64,000 nucleotides of DNA from Thelonectria olida. Lineage: Eukaryota; Ascomycota; Sordariomycetes; Hypocreales; Nectriaceae. The notes beneath the pieces are model-generated. The model ran no database searches, was not told the DNA's origin, and saw nothing but the letters and a program-made list of their open reading frames with translations. A program made the translations under genes and the position numbers. Below are positions 20,430 to 31,170 of this stretch, piece after piece (positions within the stretch are counted from its first letter, which is position 1; every line of letters begins with the position of its first letter). The stretch is from positions 2,418,001 through 2,482,000 of the forward strand of contig JAGPYM010000004.1 in the NCBI GenBank assembly GCA_020736575.1, in the 5' to 3' direction.

Positions 20430-22743
20430 ATGCTTCCACTGCTTGCGCGAGGAACACCGGAGGAGCGCCGGAGCTTCAACCCTGCCGGAGTTGTCAGCGA
20501 GAACAGCAATAGCAACAGCGACGCTTCAGCGTTGCCCATCAGGAGACCCTCCCGGAAACAAGTCTCCAGAGCCTGCGAGTCTTGTCGCCTGCGCCGAGTC
20601 AAGTGCGATCTCGCGTTTCCCTGTCGACCTTGCAGGCAAAAGGGGTTGAAGTGCAACAGCAGAGGCAAGCACAATGACGAAGCCCGCACTTTGCCCCAGG
20701 CGATGAAGTGAGCCGATGGTGGAATGCCATGATGGAATCGGAACGCTGACGCCCCTGCTCAAGGGAAATCGAAAGACTCAGACTGAGGGTAGCCGAGCTC
20801 GAGGCCGAGCTCGAAGAAGCCCGTCGGCAAACCCCTTTACAGCCAATACCTCTAACAAAAGAAACCGCCCAACCCTTACAAGCACTCCAACCATCTGCAG
20901 CTGCGCATCCAAGAGCTCCTCTCCCCCAAAACTGCAATGGGAGGGCATCTACGCAGCGACAGCGCGGTCTGAGCAAACGTCCTACTACGGCCCCTCCTCC
21001 GCCTTCTACTTCATCGGCAAGATCGGATCGTTCCTGGGCAAGACTCTCCACGTTTCTCTCCACGATGGCTCGATGCAACCAAGAGGAGCCAACAAGACCC
21101 TGACCAGTCCTACCAGCGCCGACGACGCGGGAGTAAAGACGCCTCATCGCTCTGAAGCACCGAGGCCCTCGATGCCCAGAGTGCAGGAGGAGTGCTTCAT
21201 AAATCTGTTCTGGGAGTCGCACCACCTGTTTACCCCGATCGTCAACGAAGGCGAGTTTCGAAGGCTGTACGAGGAATTGTGGCAGGATGCTCGGCCGTAT
21301 CGAAAACACTGCGCCTTGGTCGACATCGTGCTCGCCATCACCATGCAGTACGGATGGGCGTTCCTCGTCCATGATTCCCCTCGCGCAGACGCTCCCACCG
21401 ACGACGCGAGCATTGCAGGCCGGTGGTACTACAGACGCTGTCAGAGCCTCCTGGCCGCCGAGCTGGAGAGCCCTACGCTCCGGATGCTGCAGTGCCACCT
21501 GCTCTCCGTCGTGTGGCTCTGCTGCGCATCCTTCCAGAACATGGCGCACACGGCCCTGGCCACGGCCGTTCGCACAGCGCAGATCCTGGGTCTGCATCTA
21601 GAGCCGCCGGCGTCGATGCCGCGCAGCGAGCGCGAGCAGCGGAAGCGGCTGTGGTGGTCCATCTACACCATCGAGGCCAAGACGTGCATGAAGCTAGGCC
21701 GCCCGTTTTCCGTACAGAAGCACCAGGTTACCGTTTCGCTGCCAGCGGACGACGACGAAGCCGCTGCGTTCTTCGGGTCGAGTCTGGGAGCGTATGATGC
21801 AGAGACGACGTGGTTGACGTACTCGGTGCAGACGCAAAAGCTCATTGCGGCTACCGTGGATGTGTACGAGCTGCTGTACGACAAGTGCTCGGAAGCCCTG
21901 GGACGAGAAGGCGGCAGTGCAGTCCTCAAAAGCCCTCAAGCGCTCGAAGAATGCGCCAAGTTCCTGGCGACCAAGGTGCACGCTCTCGAGTCCTGGGTCC
22001 GACAAGTCCCCGACGGGCTGAAACTCAAGAGACGAAGCGACGGGACGCCCTTCTCTGTCGACCGCTGCCCCATGGTCCTCGACCCCTCGGCTCCCCTGTG
22101 GCTCAGACGCGGGCGCATCTGTCTCGAGCTCATCTACCACACCATGTTGACCAACCTGTACCGGCCCTTCATCAACTTCACCCCGTCGTCGAGCACATAC
22201 ACGCCCACAGCCGACAGCCACGCCGCAGCATGCGCAGCGCACGCCGTGGCACACATCCAAATCATGCACCAAGTCCTGCAAGAGACGGACCTGATGAACG
22301 GCTGGCAAGAATACTTTCTCTGGCAGTGGAACGCGACGGTAACGGTCATCGGCTTCATCATGGCGAACCCGATCAACCCAGCGACTGCGTCAGCGCGAAA
22401 GGCCGTCGACATGGCCGTCGAAGTGTTCGAAGTGTACGGGAGCAACTTCGGCGTGGCTGCGAGCGCGGCTGCTGTCACGAGGGAGTTGATCGACAAGGCC
22501 GATCTGTTGAGCAGTCGGTTGAGGAGTGGAATCACGGCGGGTGCGACATCGGCTCCAGGCCCTGCGCAGGATATAATGAGCGACGGGGGATTGCAAAACT
22601 TGGAGAACTCGGTAACGATGGGGGGAGAAGGATTGACAGAGTTTATGGACTGGGCATCTGCGGTAGACTCGTTCAATAGCTTCGAGGACCTGTTCGCCGA
22701 CATGAACAATTCCATGGACTTCTGGGGGGTTGGACCGCTGTAG
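20430..22743 (+). CDS. Zn2Cys6 / fungal_trans transcription factor, frame uncertain in linker
   Basis: Fungal binuclear-cluster regulator. Exon 1 (20430-20707) holds the zinc cluster CESCRLRRVKCDLAFPCRPC followed by RQKGLKC, with the spacing CX2CX6CX6CX2CX6C. A GTGAGC-AAG intron (20708-20763) joins it to a leucine-rich coiled coil (EIERLRLRVAELEAELEEAR). The body, in a different frame, runs from LQWEGIYAATARSEQTSYYG to TGA 22743 and contains the fungal_trans domain (FWESHHLFTPIVNEGEF, ARSL-type helices, KLGRPFSV). Between coil and body the frame must shift. Either an intron spans 20789-20913, removing most of the coil, or one base is missing in the C5A4 run at 20923-20931. It probably controls the divergent MFS gene and perhaps itself. 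Confidence 0.85.
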
Positions 22744-22981
22744 AGAAAGATATGAAGGAATTGGCACGAAACTTCGCAGTCCCACACAACACAAAAGAGT
22801 TAATGAATTGAAAACCTGATTGATTATATACGCAGAGGTAAATCATGATTACTATAACAATCGCTATTCATCCTGATATCGCGTGCCTTTGAGCCGTCCG
22901 CAACGCCGCTCCGATATAGACGATACAAATCCCAACACGCTCGTGCGCTATCTGTTTTACTTATTTTTGCCATTCAAATTT

Positions 22982-24303
22982 CTAGGAATCCTGCATGAGG
23001 TTGGGAATGTCATCCACCTTTCTCTTTCCATGCAGGATATCGTTGACAGCAGTGAAGAGCGGGTAGTCCTGCTCGAGACCCCGCGCCTTCAAGAAACTGT
23101 TAACCTCCTCTGCCGTTGTAGTACCCTGGATCTTTTGGCCGTTGAGATCCTGCTTCTCAACCTCCTGGACGCTGATGCCCTTCTCGACGGCTTTCTTGGC
23201 ACATCGGAAGTTACGACCTCCAGAGCAGGAGGTGATGAGATCAGCAACACCGGCAGAAGACTCGGTAAAGGTCGCAGTGTGGACATTCTCTCCAAAGAAT
23301 TCCTTACCAAATTTGACCATCTCCATAAGCCCAATGCGCATAATGGCAGCCTTGGCGTTGTCACCCCAGCCGCGGCCATCAACGAAACCGGCCGCAAGGG
23401 CAACGACGTTCTTCAAGGCACCACTCAGAGACACACCAGCAACATCAGAGACCATCTGGACGTGGAAGTAGGGACGATGGAATAGAGTTCGGAAGCATTC
23501 CTGGTCCAGGGGAGGGTATTCCGCTGGCACAGGAGTAAGCTTAATCGACGAGGTACGGCCACGGGCGTCCTTGTGACGAATCTCGGGAATCTCGACGCCA
23601 TTTGCAGAGGGGCTGCCCTCGCGAGGCGTAGGAGCTCTGCTGTTGTCCATCGCCGGAGGATCGTACGCGATCGTGGTCTCGGACCATTTTTCCTCAGCGA
23701 TCTCGCGAGCAAGATTGGCACCACTCAGGGCGCCGCAGTAGATGCCGAGGCCCTCACCAATCCACTCGCTGAACAAGCTTACACCGTCGTCGGTGACATT
23801 GACACCCTTGATGCAGCTGATTCCACGAGCATAAGGCAGGATATGGCCGTTGATTTGCTTGCAGACATTGGCAATGAACTGGTGGGGCAGGTTGAAAATG
23901 AGAATGGTGGAGTCTTTGACGGCATCGCGGATATCAGGGTTGGCCTTGATGTTTGGGGGCAGGGCAACGCCCGGCAGGTACTTGACGTTCTCGTGGTGCT
24001 TGTTGATGACCTCTGTAAGCTTCTGAGGCTTGTCGCCAATGGCCTCGTCGTAGTACTTGGAGTCCTTGGAAAGCGTCACCTCCTCCTCGTAGACCCACAT
24101 CTGGATCTCTTCCTCGAAGAGTTTGGTGTTTTGGCGGGTGTTTTCGGCAATGATTTTCGCAATGGTCGATCCCCTACAATTGAATGATGTCAGTAGGGTT
24201 GCAAAGCCTAGGGGAGCAGGGAGCAGTCGCACCAGTTACCAGAGCCCACGATGGTCACCTTGTGCTTTTTGGCAGGCCCGCCGAGAGAGGTTGAGGTCGC
24301 CAT
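22982..24303 (-). CDS. GPD1: Glycerol-3-phosphate dehydrogenase (NAD+)
   Basis: Reduces dihydroxyacetone phosphate to glycerol-3-phosphate, supplying glycerol for osmotic balance and lipids and reoxidising NADH. Exons on the minus strand are 24303-24233 and 24173-22982 (420 aa). The join completes the NAD-binding loop GSGNWGS (residues 20-26). Further family landmarks are [18 protein letters not shown], the catalytic lysine region [16 protein letters not shown], and [21 protein letters not shown]. An inserted Ser/Thr/Pro-rich stretch ([15 protein letters not shown]) lies after the substrate loop and may be phosphorylated; I infer this from composition only. An in-frame upstream ATG at 24393 would add a 30-residue basic, acid-free extension resembling a mitochondrial presequence (see findings). 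No PTS2 motif is visible at the short N terminus. Confidence 0.95.
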
Positions 24304-25074
24304 GTTGCGGATTGTCGTTGGGTAACGGGCGCAGAAGATTCGTTTGCCTGTGGAAAGTACTGGAGAGAATCGAACGAAGAGGGGCCGAAACATACGGGAG
24401 CCAAAGAGGAGGAGGGACGATGAGGCGGACAAGAGGACACAAGCTGGACTGAGGAGGGGCACTTTTAAGTAGATTTCTAGCTCTTCCCCTCGGCCAGAGC
24501 TCTCCAGTTGTTGAATTCACAAGCAGCCACAATGACGCAGGGTAGAAAAGTGGCGGCGCTCACCGCTTTCCGCAAGAGGACAAGCGTCTCATCAAATCCC
24601 GGGGTTGGCATCGGGGGCACCCGCGTGCGAGTGGCCGAGGGACAATCACATGCGGTTGCGCATGGGAGAACCTGCCAATATTTGCATCAAAGCGCTGGCA
24701 TTTCACGATACCCTCGCAGCCACATCCTGGCATTTTACACGTGAAGACCCTTGGATCGAGGCAAATCATTCGAAGCCAGGAACAACAATGGGTCCCGTTC
24801 TAGTAGTTGCTAATAATATCGCCACTGCTGCAGACGCAATCATTCAACTTACATCGATAAGCGACCGGGGTTGCGTGACGTTAGGAAATGAATGAAGCAC
24901 ATCGTCAACTTGTGTAACGAGGACAGTAAGACGGTTTGCATTCCATCGTTGCATTGATTATCACTCTGAGAAAGCTCTTGACTGCACGCTAACTCTCAAC
25001 AAGACTGGGGAAGCACCTTACCCCAACACTAACCATCGCAATAACACAGATAGATCGTTCCTTTGACCCGTCTC
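24304..25074. other. Intergenic region upstream of GPD1
   Basis: About 770 bp that includes the GPD1 promoter and, at 24304-24393, the possible coding extension of a longer GPD1 form. Beyond that no gene is recognised. Confidence 0.45.
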
Positions 25075-26271
25075 CTACTCAAATTCTTCCAGCAATGCCA
25101 TTTTCTCCTCATCGACAGCGGGATGTCGACGTCGAAACCCCGATGCCCATTCATTGTTTCTTTTCTTGTCATGGTCGCCATCATTCTGGGTTCTCTCGCC
25201 GTCTCCAAATATGGGCTTGTAAAAAGCATCATATTCCATCCATGTCAAGTTGACCAGGACCGTCATTGTAATAACCATCCAGCGGGGCAACTTGCCATCC
25301 TTGTCCGCGAGCATGTTCGATATCGCAATCACGAGCAAAAACATAAGCCCGCTAGTGAGGGCAAAAATCAACCCTCCGATCCTCTGCCGACAGGTTGTTA
25401 TCGTGTAAGGTTGCAGTGACCGCAACCAACGCTGATAACCATCAGGAAAGTCGTGCTCCTCGGCCCCATCTATAATCAGCTTCAAGTAGCGAGCGCTCGC
25501 TTGAGCGTAGTCAGGCTCACGATGTGGCCCGACAAGGAATCGATACCACCACTTCTTCTTGCGTGGATCATCAGGAAGGTCAGGCTCGGGGATTTGAGGC
25601 GCATACAAGGTTCGGGCCATGAACGGTCTCGGTAGTTCTGGAATAGGGGGCTTCTCCGGCACAGAGATCTTGGGCGGGATGGCTATGCACGGGACAATGA
25701 TCTCCTTGTAGCCAGCTCCGCCGCCTTCGGTGCGGATGATGGTCCTATAGTCCTCCTCGGTCACCTCATACACGACGCCGACCAGACCCTCGTTCCACTC
25801 GGTCGTCGTGTGCGGCGGGGGCGGCTGAAACGGTGGGTCAATCGGCGGGACCCTGGGAGGGTTTGGCGGATCAGGCAGCTTAGGCGGCTTGTCAGGAATC
25901 TTCCTGAAGCCGACATTCGCGAAGCAGGGCTCGCGATAGGGGATTCCTGGCAAGTTGAAGTTGAGTTCCAATGTGGGGACCGCAACGGTTGTCTGGGAGA
26001 GAGGTCGGATCCCGCGCATGCCCAGGAATGTCTCGGCGCTGAGGTTGGAGCCATAGGCGAGATAGAGATGAGTGACAGGCTGTGCGTCATCGCGGCCCCG
26101 AACAGCGTCCTCGGCAGCCTGTGCTAGTCGCGCATGAGATGTCTGCGGGATAGAATCGATAGGCGGATAGTTCCTCAGCGCCGGCCGCGGCAGAACTGTG
26201 TTGAGTTTACGCAAGACGGCGAGGGCGCAACAGTCGTCAGCCGGGCCGCTCCCGGAAGCTTGTCCAGCCAT
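25075..26271 (-). CDS. Gamma-glutamylcyclotransferase-like protein with membrane anchor
   Basis: Single exon, 398 aa. The motif HLYLAYGSNLSAETFLGMRG (YGSNL at residues 73-77) is the signature of the GGCT/AIG2-like fold, which releases 5-oxoproline from gamma-glutamyl compounds. WNEGLVGVVYEVTEEDYRTI matches the next conserved block. A proline-rich insert (KPPKLPDPPNPPRVPPIDPP) separates these blocks, longer than in soluble GGCT. The C-terminal part has two hydrophobic segments (GGLIFALTSGLMFLLVIAIS, then MVITMTVLVNLTW), so the protein is likely membrane-anchored. Homologs with this layout are common in filamentous fungi and are related to GliK-type proteins, but no gliotoxin-like cluster is present. 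Substrate unknown. Confidence 0.85.
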   Translation of the reverse strand: MAGQASGSGPADDCCALAVLRKLNTVLPRPALRNYPPIDSIPQTSHARLAQAAEDAVRGRDDAQPVTHLYLAYGSNLSAETFLGMRGIRPLSQTTVAVPTLELNFNLPGIPYREPCFANVGFRKIPDKPPKLPDPPNPPRVPPIDPPFQPPPPHTTTEWNEGLVGVVYEVTEEDYRTIIRTEGGGAGYKEIIVPCIAIPPKISVPEKPPIPELPRPFMARTLYAPQIPEPDLPDDPRKKKWWYRFLVGPHREPDYAQASARYLKLIIDGAEEHDFPDGYQRWLRSLQPYTITTCRQRIGGLIFALTSGLMFLLVIAISNMLADKDGKLPRWMVITMTVLVNLTWMEYDAFYKPIFGDGERTQNDGDHDKKRNNEWASGFRRRHPAVDEEKMALLEEFE

Positions 26272-28051
26272 CGCTGACGTCGAGAGCTTGAGTGGGGAGG
26301 CGATTTATTGCGATAAGGGCCTGTTATATGGCTTAGAGAGGCCAGATCACATAAAAATTGTTGTTCAAGAGAGATATTTGATTCAACAGAAATGGGCGAC
26401 CGATGGTCGATGAAATGCGACGCTGTTGAAAGGTCGAAGTCGGATCGTCGGCCTTATCGTGCTTCGATCCTGGGCATGGAGTATTCTTAAGGCCGGTGGC
26501 CCGTTTTGGCGGAGGTGCGGAGTCCCACTGAAGATCGCTGTCCAAGCGCTGGAAAGTCCGCTCCCTGTTCGGAGGTTTTAGACCACCTCACCATCCTGTG
26601 CAGTCTACGACGTAACTGAAGGATCAATGGGTAGAATGCAAAGGGAGACCTTGCTGAACCAGGTACTTCATATATTAAAATACAGTTGTCCTTTAAGTGG
26701 TAGATTTCTGATAGATAATGCGAAGTAGTAATGCAGTGTTACTCGGCTGAAAGTAGGTTTTAATGATAACTGCCTACTGATTGACGAAAGCGCTTGATAG
26801 GCACTCACGTCCTTCAACATCCTTCAGCATCCACTGGCCTTCTCATCTCCCCATTAATGACAATGCATCGCCATGTTTCCAGTGCAATGTCTATCATTGT
26901 TCTTCTACTTGACATGGAGCCAGCTGTTGCTGATGAATACTAATGACGACTCCCCGAGCGGGAGAGGATCCGCAACGGCGCCATGTCACGACCGAACCCC
27001 GAGATTGATCTCACTTAATTACCGGCACACCGGGACTGTCACCCACTGCCGGACGGAGTTCGGTTTTGTAGACTTCCTATTGGAGCTTGATGATCTGGTG
27101 GATATTGAAGGCATAATTGTTTACCTTGATTCTGATCTCTGACGGGTAGACCAGGAAGTTACCTATGGGAAATCAGCCTTCATGTTGTTAGGTATATTCA
27201 ATTGCTCATCTGACCATGGTTTATTCACCGGTGAATGGAATGACAAAACACAACACATCAAGATCATCATCGCCCCGCCTGTCCAATTGTCCAAAGTTAC
27301 ATAACTCAGGGTCTAGTAATTTATGCATTATCTTCCCGAGAACCTTGCCATTGGGATCCTCGCTGCAGGGTCGTGCTGCTTCACTTACATGATCGCCTAT
27401 CACTTGGAATGCTCGCGGCCACAGGCGTAGCCTAGTTGCTTACAAAATTGGCATCAAGGCGTTTGTTTATGCCCCGCCCTTCCAGTCAATCGAGATAGAC
27501 TGGGTTTACCGCTCACACGTGTTTTGAGGCGCTGGCCCATCTTTCTCCAGACTGTAACGCCTGGTGGTGCGGGTGGTGCTGCCAACTGGCGTGCGTCTCA
27601 GTACGGCAACTGCTGGCCACTCGTGTTGCGCCTTCCTCCTCAACGTCCGATCCCACCCACCCCGTCCATATTGGTGGCCTAATTCCCATGGCAACAACAA
27701 TCGATATCGAGAATGCCAGAAAAACCTTGCCTTGATACTTTAACCCACCCATTCAATTCGGATTAAATTGAATCGCTTCTGTCATCCGTTTAACCACCAT
27801 CGGCACCAATTCCCCGCGTCGCTCGAGGGTGCAACCTCGGATCCGACTATCACCGGATCTGCTGGCCCTCTTCCCTCTCGTTGTCGGTTTTCCCAAGACA
27901 CCGAAGACCTTCTCTTGGAATCATCGCAGGCCTATTCAACATATTCATCGGTCACTCCCGCGTCCAACTTCCATTTCTTGTACGTGTGAATCAGACTTGC
28001 GCATATCAGAGGGACCATGACTAACATTCCGTCAAAGGGAAGCGCATCAAG
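26272..28051. other. Intergenic region with 5'-UTR intron of the downstream gene
   Basis: About 1.8 kb between divergent genes. A probable 58 bp intron in the leader of the next gene spans 27980-28037 (donor GTACGT, CTAAC branch, CAAAG acceptor), ending 14 bp before its ATG. No other coding or RNA feature is recognised. Confidence 0.45.
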
Positions 28052-31000
28052 ATGCCTGTCAAGACTCGTGGCAGAGCTGCCAAGTCGAGTCGACCAAAAC
28101 GGCAACCAACCCAGTTTGGTGAACTTGACACTACTCCAACCAGTCGTCATCTTCAATCTCCAAGTGCACAAAAGCCTCCGTCGCCGGATGAGCCAGCTGA
28201 AGACGCCGGGCCTACTTCTCCTGGGGCGGATGCCTCTACCAACAAGGGACGGCCAGAGCCTCAACCCGATGAGATTGATGAAGACCTTGACGAAGACCTC
28301 GATGATGATGACCTGATTCAGTTCGATTGCCCCGAGCAGACCAAGTCGCAATCTACGCAAAGCCAAGACATGAACTGGTCTGAGGCAGTGTCCACCAGAC
28401 GAAGCTCACCTCTGCGCGAGGGCGAGACTCCCAAGGGTATTTGGGAGTTTGGTGAGGAAAGGGACTCCCCTGACCAACTCTTTAGTCCTGGATCAGAAGA
28501 AGACAAGCTCCCAGATACCGTACCACTCCCTCCTGGCCCTTCAGATGCACCTCTGTCCCAATCACTGCCGGAGGTGGAGAGACGAGTTGATTTCTCAGAA
28601 ACAGCTTCAACTATGAGACGCAGCTCTCCCTTCCATGTCGGAAGCACACCAAGGAATATGTGGGAGTTTGGGGAAGCTTCTTCCCAAGGGGCACTCCCAC
28701 ATCTCTTGCCGAATTTCCAGACGCCTTGTCCCTGTCCTCCTGCAAGTCCACCAGCACACTACCCTATTGATGAGATGTACGATGCGACGCCTCCACGGCC
28801 TGGAAGTCAGAACAGGGTACTCCAACCCGGTCAAGATACTACGGCCCTCGAAGACCAGCAGAAGAAGATTGGGGACCCGACGCCACCAGAAACCCTACCA
28901 AGAAAGGATCTCAAACCCTCGTCTGTTCTCAATGCACCCAAGCCGCCCAGGAGGTCGATGGATCAAATCACGGGAGAACCCGCTTCAAACAATGAGCAAA
29001 TTTCTCCTTGCCTGGAACATGGAAACATGCGAACAGCATCGCCCGGGATTCGATCGCAACCTCTCAGTCATCAAGTGCATGAATCTGTTACGCAACCATT
29101 GCCACAAACTTGTCCAACAGAGTCATCTATACTCATGGCACCCAAACCCAGTAGGAGGTCGATCGACAAACTTGTACTGGACACTGATTTCGGCGATGAA
29201 CAACCCGAGCCCTCTCCATGTCTGGATCAGGAAAGTATGCGAAGAGGCTCAACTGCACTTCGAAAAGCACCAACTCGCAGCCAAGCTCACCAGCCTGTAA
29301 TGCAGCCAGCGCCGCAGGCTGGTGCCGCTCTTCCACCAACTGCACAGGGTAACACCAAGGGTAAGAAGAAGAAGCAGCGAGCCAAAACTCCCATTCAATT
29401 TGACGAGGCTACAAACGAGATCAAGGAGGTTCCTCGACCAAGGATGACTGGCCCGCCCTCGAAGCAGCCTATCCTCAACGCATTGAAGAAAGGTGTGCAA
29501 AAATTGAGTTCTCCAGTGCCAAAGGCGAGGAAGAGAGCCGCCCCGAAGGCTGCTCCAAAAAGGAAACCACCAAAGAAACAGCCAAGCCAACCTTCTCGAG
29601 CAACAAACAAGCAGAGATCTCCTTCGAACGTCATAGATCCAGTCACCAATGACATCGAAGTCGACGAGCCAGCACCCACCGAGCCAACCAAGGAACAAGT
29701 GGGAGAAGCAGACATAACAGAAGAGCATGTGCACCCGGGCGGCTCTCCAACTTTTACCACCATCAATGTTAGCACTGCACCCATCTCGGAACCTAGCGAA
29801 GATCCAGAAATTTCAGACGATGCGAATATAACCTCAGAAGGCCTCTGCGTGAGAAATGGTGTCATGTTCCCAGGCCCCCCGCCGCCACCGCGAAAGCAGG
29901 AGATCGAAGATTCGGATGAGGTTGCTTCTGGATTCAAGGCGACACAGAAACATTCGCCAGACAAAATTCAGAGCGACGGGCGCCAGAAAAAGGTTCTCAC
30001 TTCTTCGCTGGATGGTGACAGTCCAGATTCGACAAATCAAGAGATGAACAGTGTTCAGCGAGTGGCTGAAGCCAACTCGGCAGAGATAGCGAAGAGAGTC
30101 ACTCGCAGTAGGAAGAATGATCCCACAAGCGACACCCGCGGGTCAAAGGTTCTAGCTCCTCGCGATCCGAACAGATCCATGAATCGACCTCTACGCCCAC
30201 CAAAGAACGCAGTCGTGCAGAAGAAGAGGCCTTTAGACCAGGCGGGATCAGCATCATCTCAACCCTCTCAAAAGGCCAGAAAGCTGTCCCGAAGTTACAG
30301 CATTGGTGAGACAGGCAGCCCGCTTCCTCTCGAGGCAACTCCTTGGGGAGAAAACCGCCCTGAATATCTGGAAGACTAGAAGTCTGACAAAGAATCGAAT
30401 GGAACTTTTAACCTGCCTCTACACCAGCAACCTGCAAGCTCGACATCGGTGACATCCAAGAACGATGTCTCGAAAAGGGACGAGCTGCTCCAAAGGGGTC
30501 TTGGAGAGCCCCCCAAGATGAAGCTCCTCGATGTTCCCATGAGGAACAAGTTAATCGACCAAGTTGAGGGCGCGCCAGGCTCTGCGCCGCTCCCTCCGCA
30601 GCTTGCGAGGCTGCGACAAAATGTGCACGATCAACTCCTAAACGGCCTCCGAGGATCAGAAAACACACTCAAAGACGATGCGAGGAATCAGAAAGGGACC
30701 CGAGACCAAAGCTCTGAGGAAAACTCCATGGGATCTTCAGATGCGGTTACGCGAATACTGCATGAGATTGTGGATGTAAGTGGGCATGGGCACTCTCACC
30801 TAACATGTACTAACGATGAAATTAGACAATGTTAAAACATCTTCAGACAAAGGAAGAGACGGTCTACCGTAGTGCTCACGTTTACAAGAAGAGCGGGTTA
30901 GAGTGCGTGGAGAAGATTGCACACAAATGCAGTCGAGAGCGACGTATGCTGGGCAATTCGTGGAAGTCGGATGGAGATACTTTTGTTCAAAAACTTGACG

Positions 31001-31170
31001 AGGCAAGACAAGAAATAAAGACCAAGGGAAGGAAGCGGGAGGAAAGGCTGGCGCAGTTGGAGGGGAAGAATGCGACACGACGGTTGTCGTACCAGCATGC
31101 AACAACTAGCCTACGGGCGCTGCATGGTCTACTTTTGGAAGGCAATCTGAAGGAAGCTGGCAATTGCTAA
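28052..31170 (+). CDS. Unrecognised Ser/Pro-rich modular protein with in-frame TAG
   Basis: No known family recognised. The frame is open from 28052 to TAG 30377-30379 and continues open, in the same frame, to 30775. A GTAAGT/TTAG intron (30776-30825) then leads to a last exon 30826-31170. Skipping 30306-30392, a possible 87 bp intron (GTGAGA...CAAAG), removes the TAG and keeps the frame. The N terminus is basic (KTRGRAAKSSRPKRQ), then comes an acidic run (EIDEDLDEDLDDDD). Two pairs of internal repeats follow: RRSSP-X3-G-X-TP...WEFGE at about residues 115 and 187, and a roughly 67-residue unit starting APKP-X-RRS at about 293 and 360. A Lys/Pro/Ala-rich basic region comes next. The C terminus looks helical and charged (EIVDTMLKHLQTKEETVY, RQEIKTKGRKREERLAQLEG). 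Composition suggests a nuclear or chromosomal scaffold; that is inference. Confidence 0.72.

Noticed and set aside
20599..21597. A 332-codon frame on the minus strand opposite the Zn2Cys6 regulator
   Set aside because: It overlaps a well-supported zinc cluster and fungal_trans gene and reads as Arg/Gly/Ala-rich noise typical of GC-rich antisense frames.
21810..22679. A 289-codon frame inside the Zn2Cys6 regulator
   Set aside because: It is a +1 shadow of the conserved fungal_trans body; its composition (Arg, His, Pro) is not protein-like.
18200..22743. Biosynthetic gene cluster around the MFS/Zn2Cys6 pair
   Set aside because: No polyketide synthase, peptide synthetase, terpene cyclase or tailoring enzymes are near; neighbours are anoctamin and glycerol-3-phosphate dehydrogenase.
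25075..26271. GliK-type member of an epidithiodioxopiperazine cluster
   Set aside because: Only the fold resembles GliK; none of the other cluster enzymes are present and the protein has extra membrane segments.
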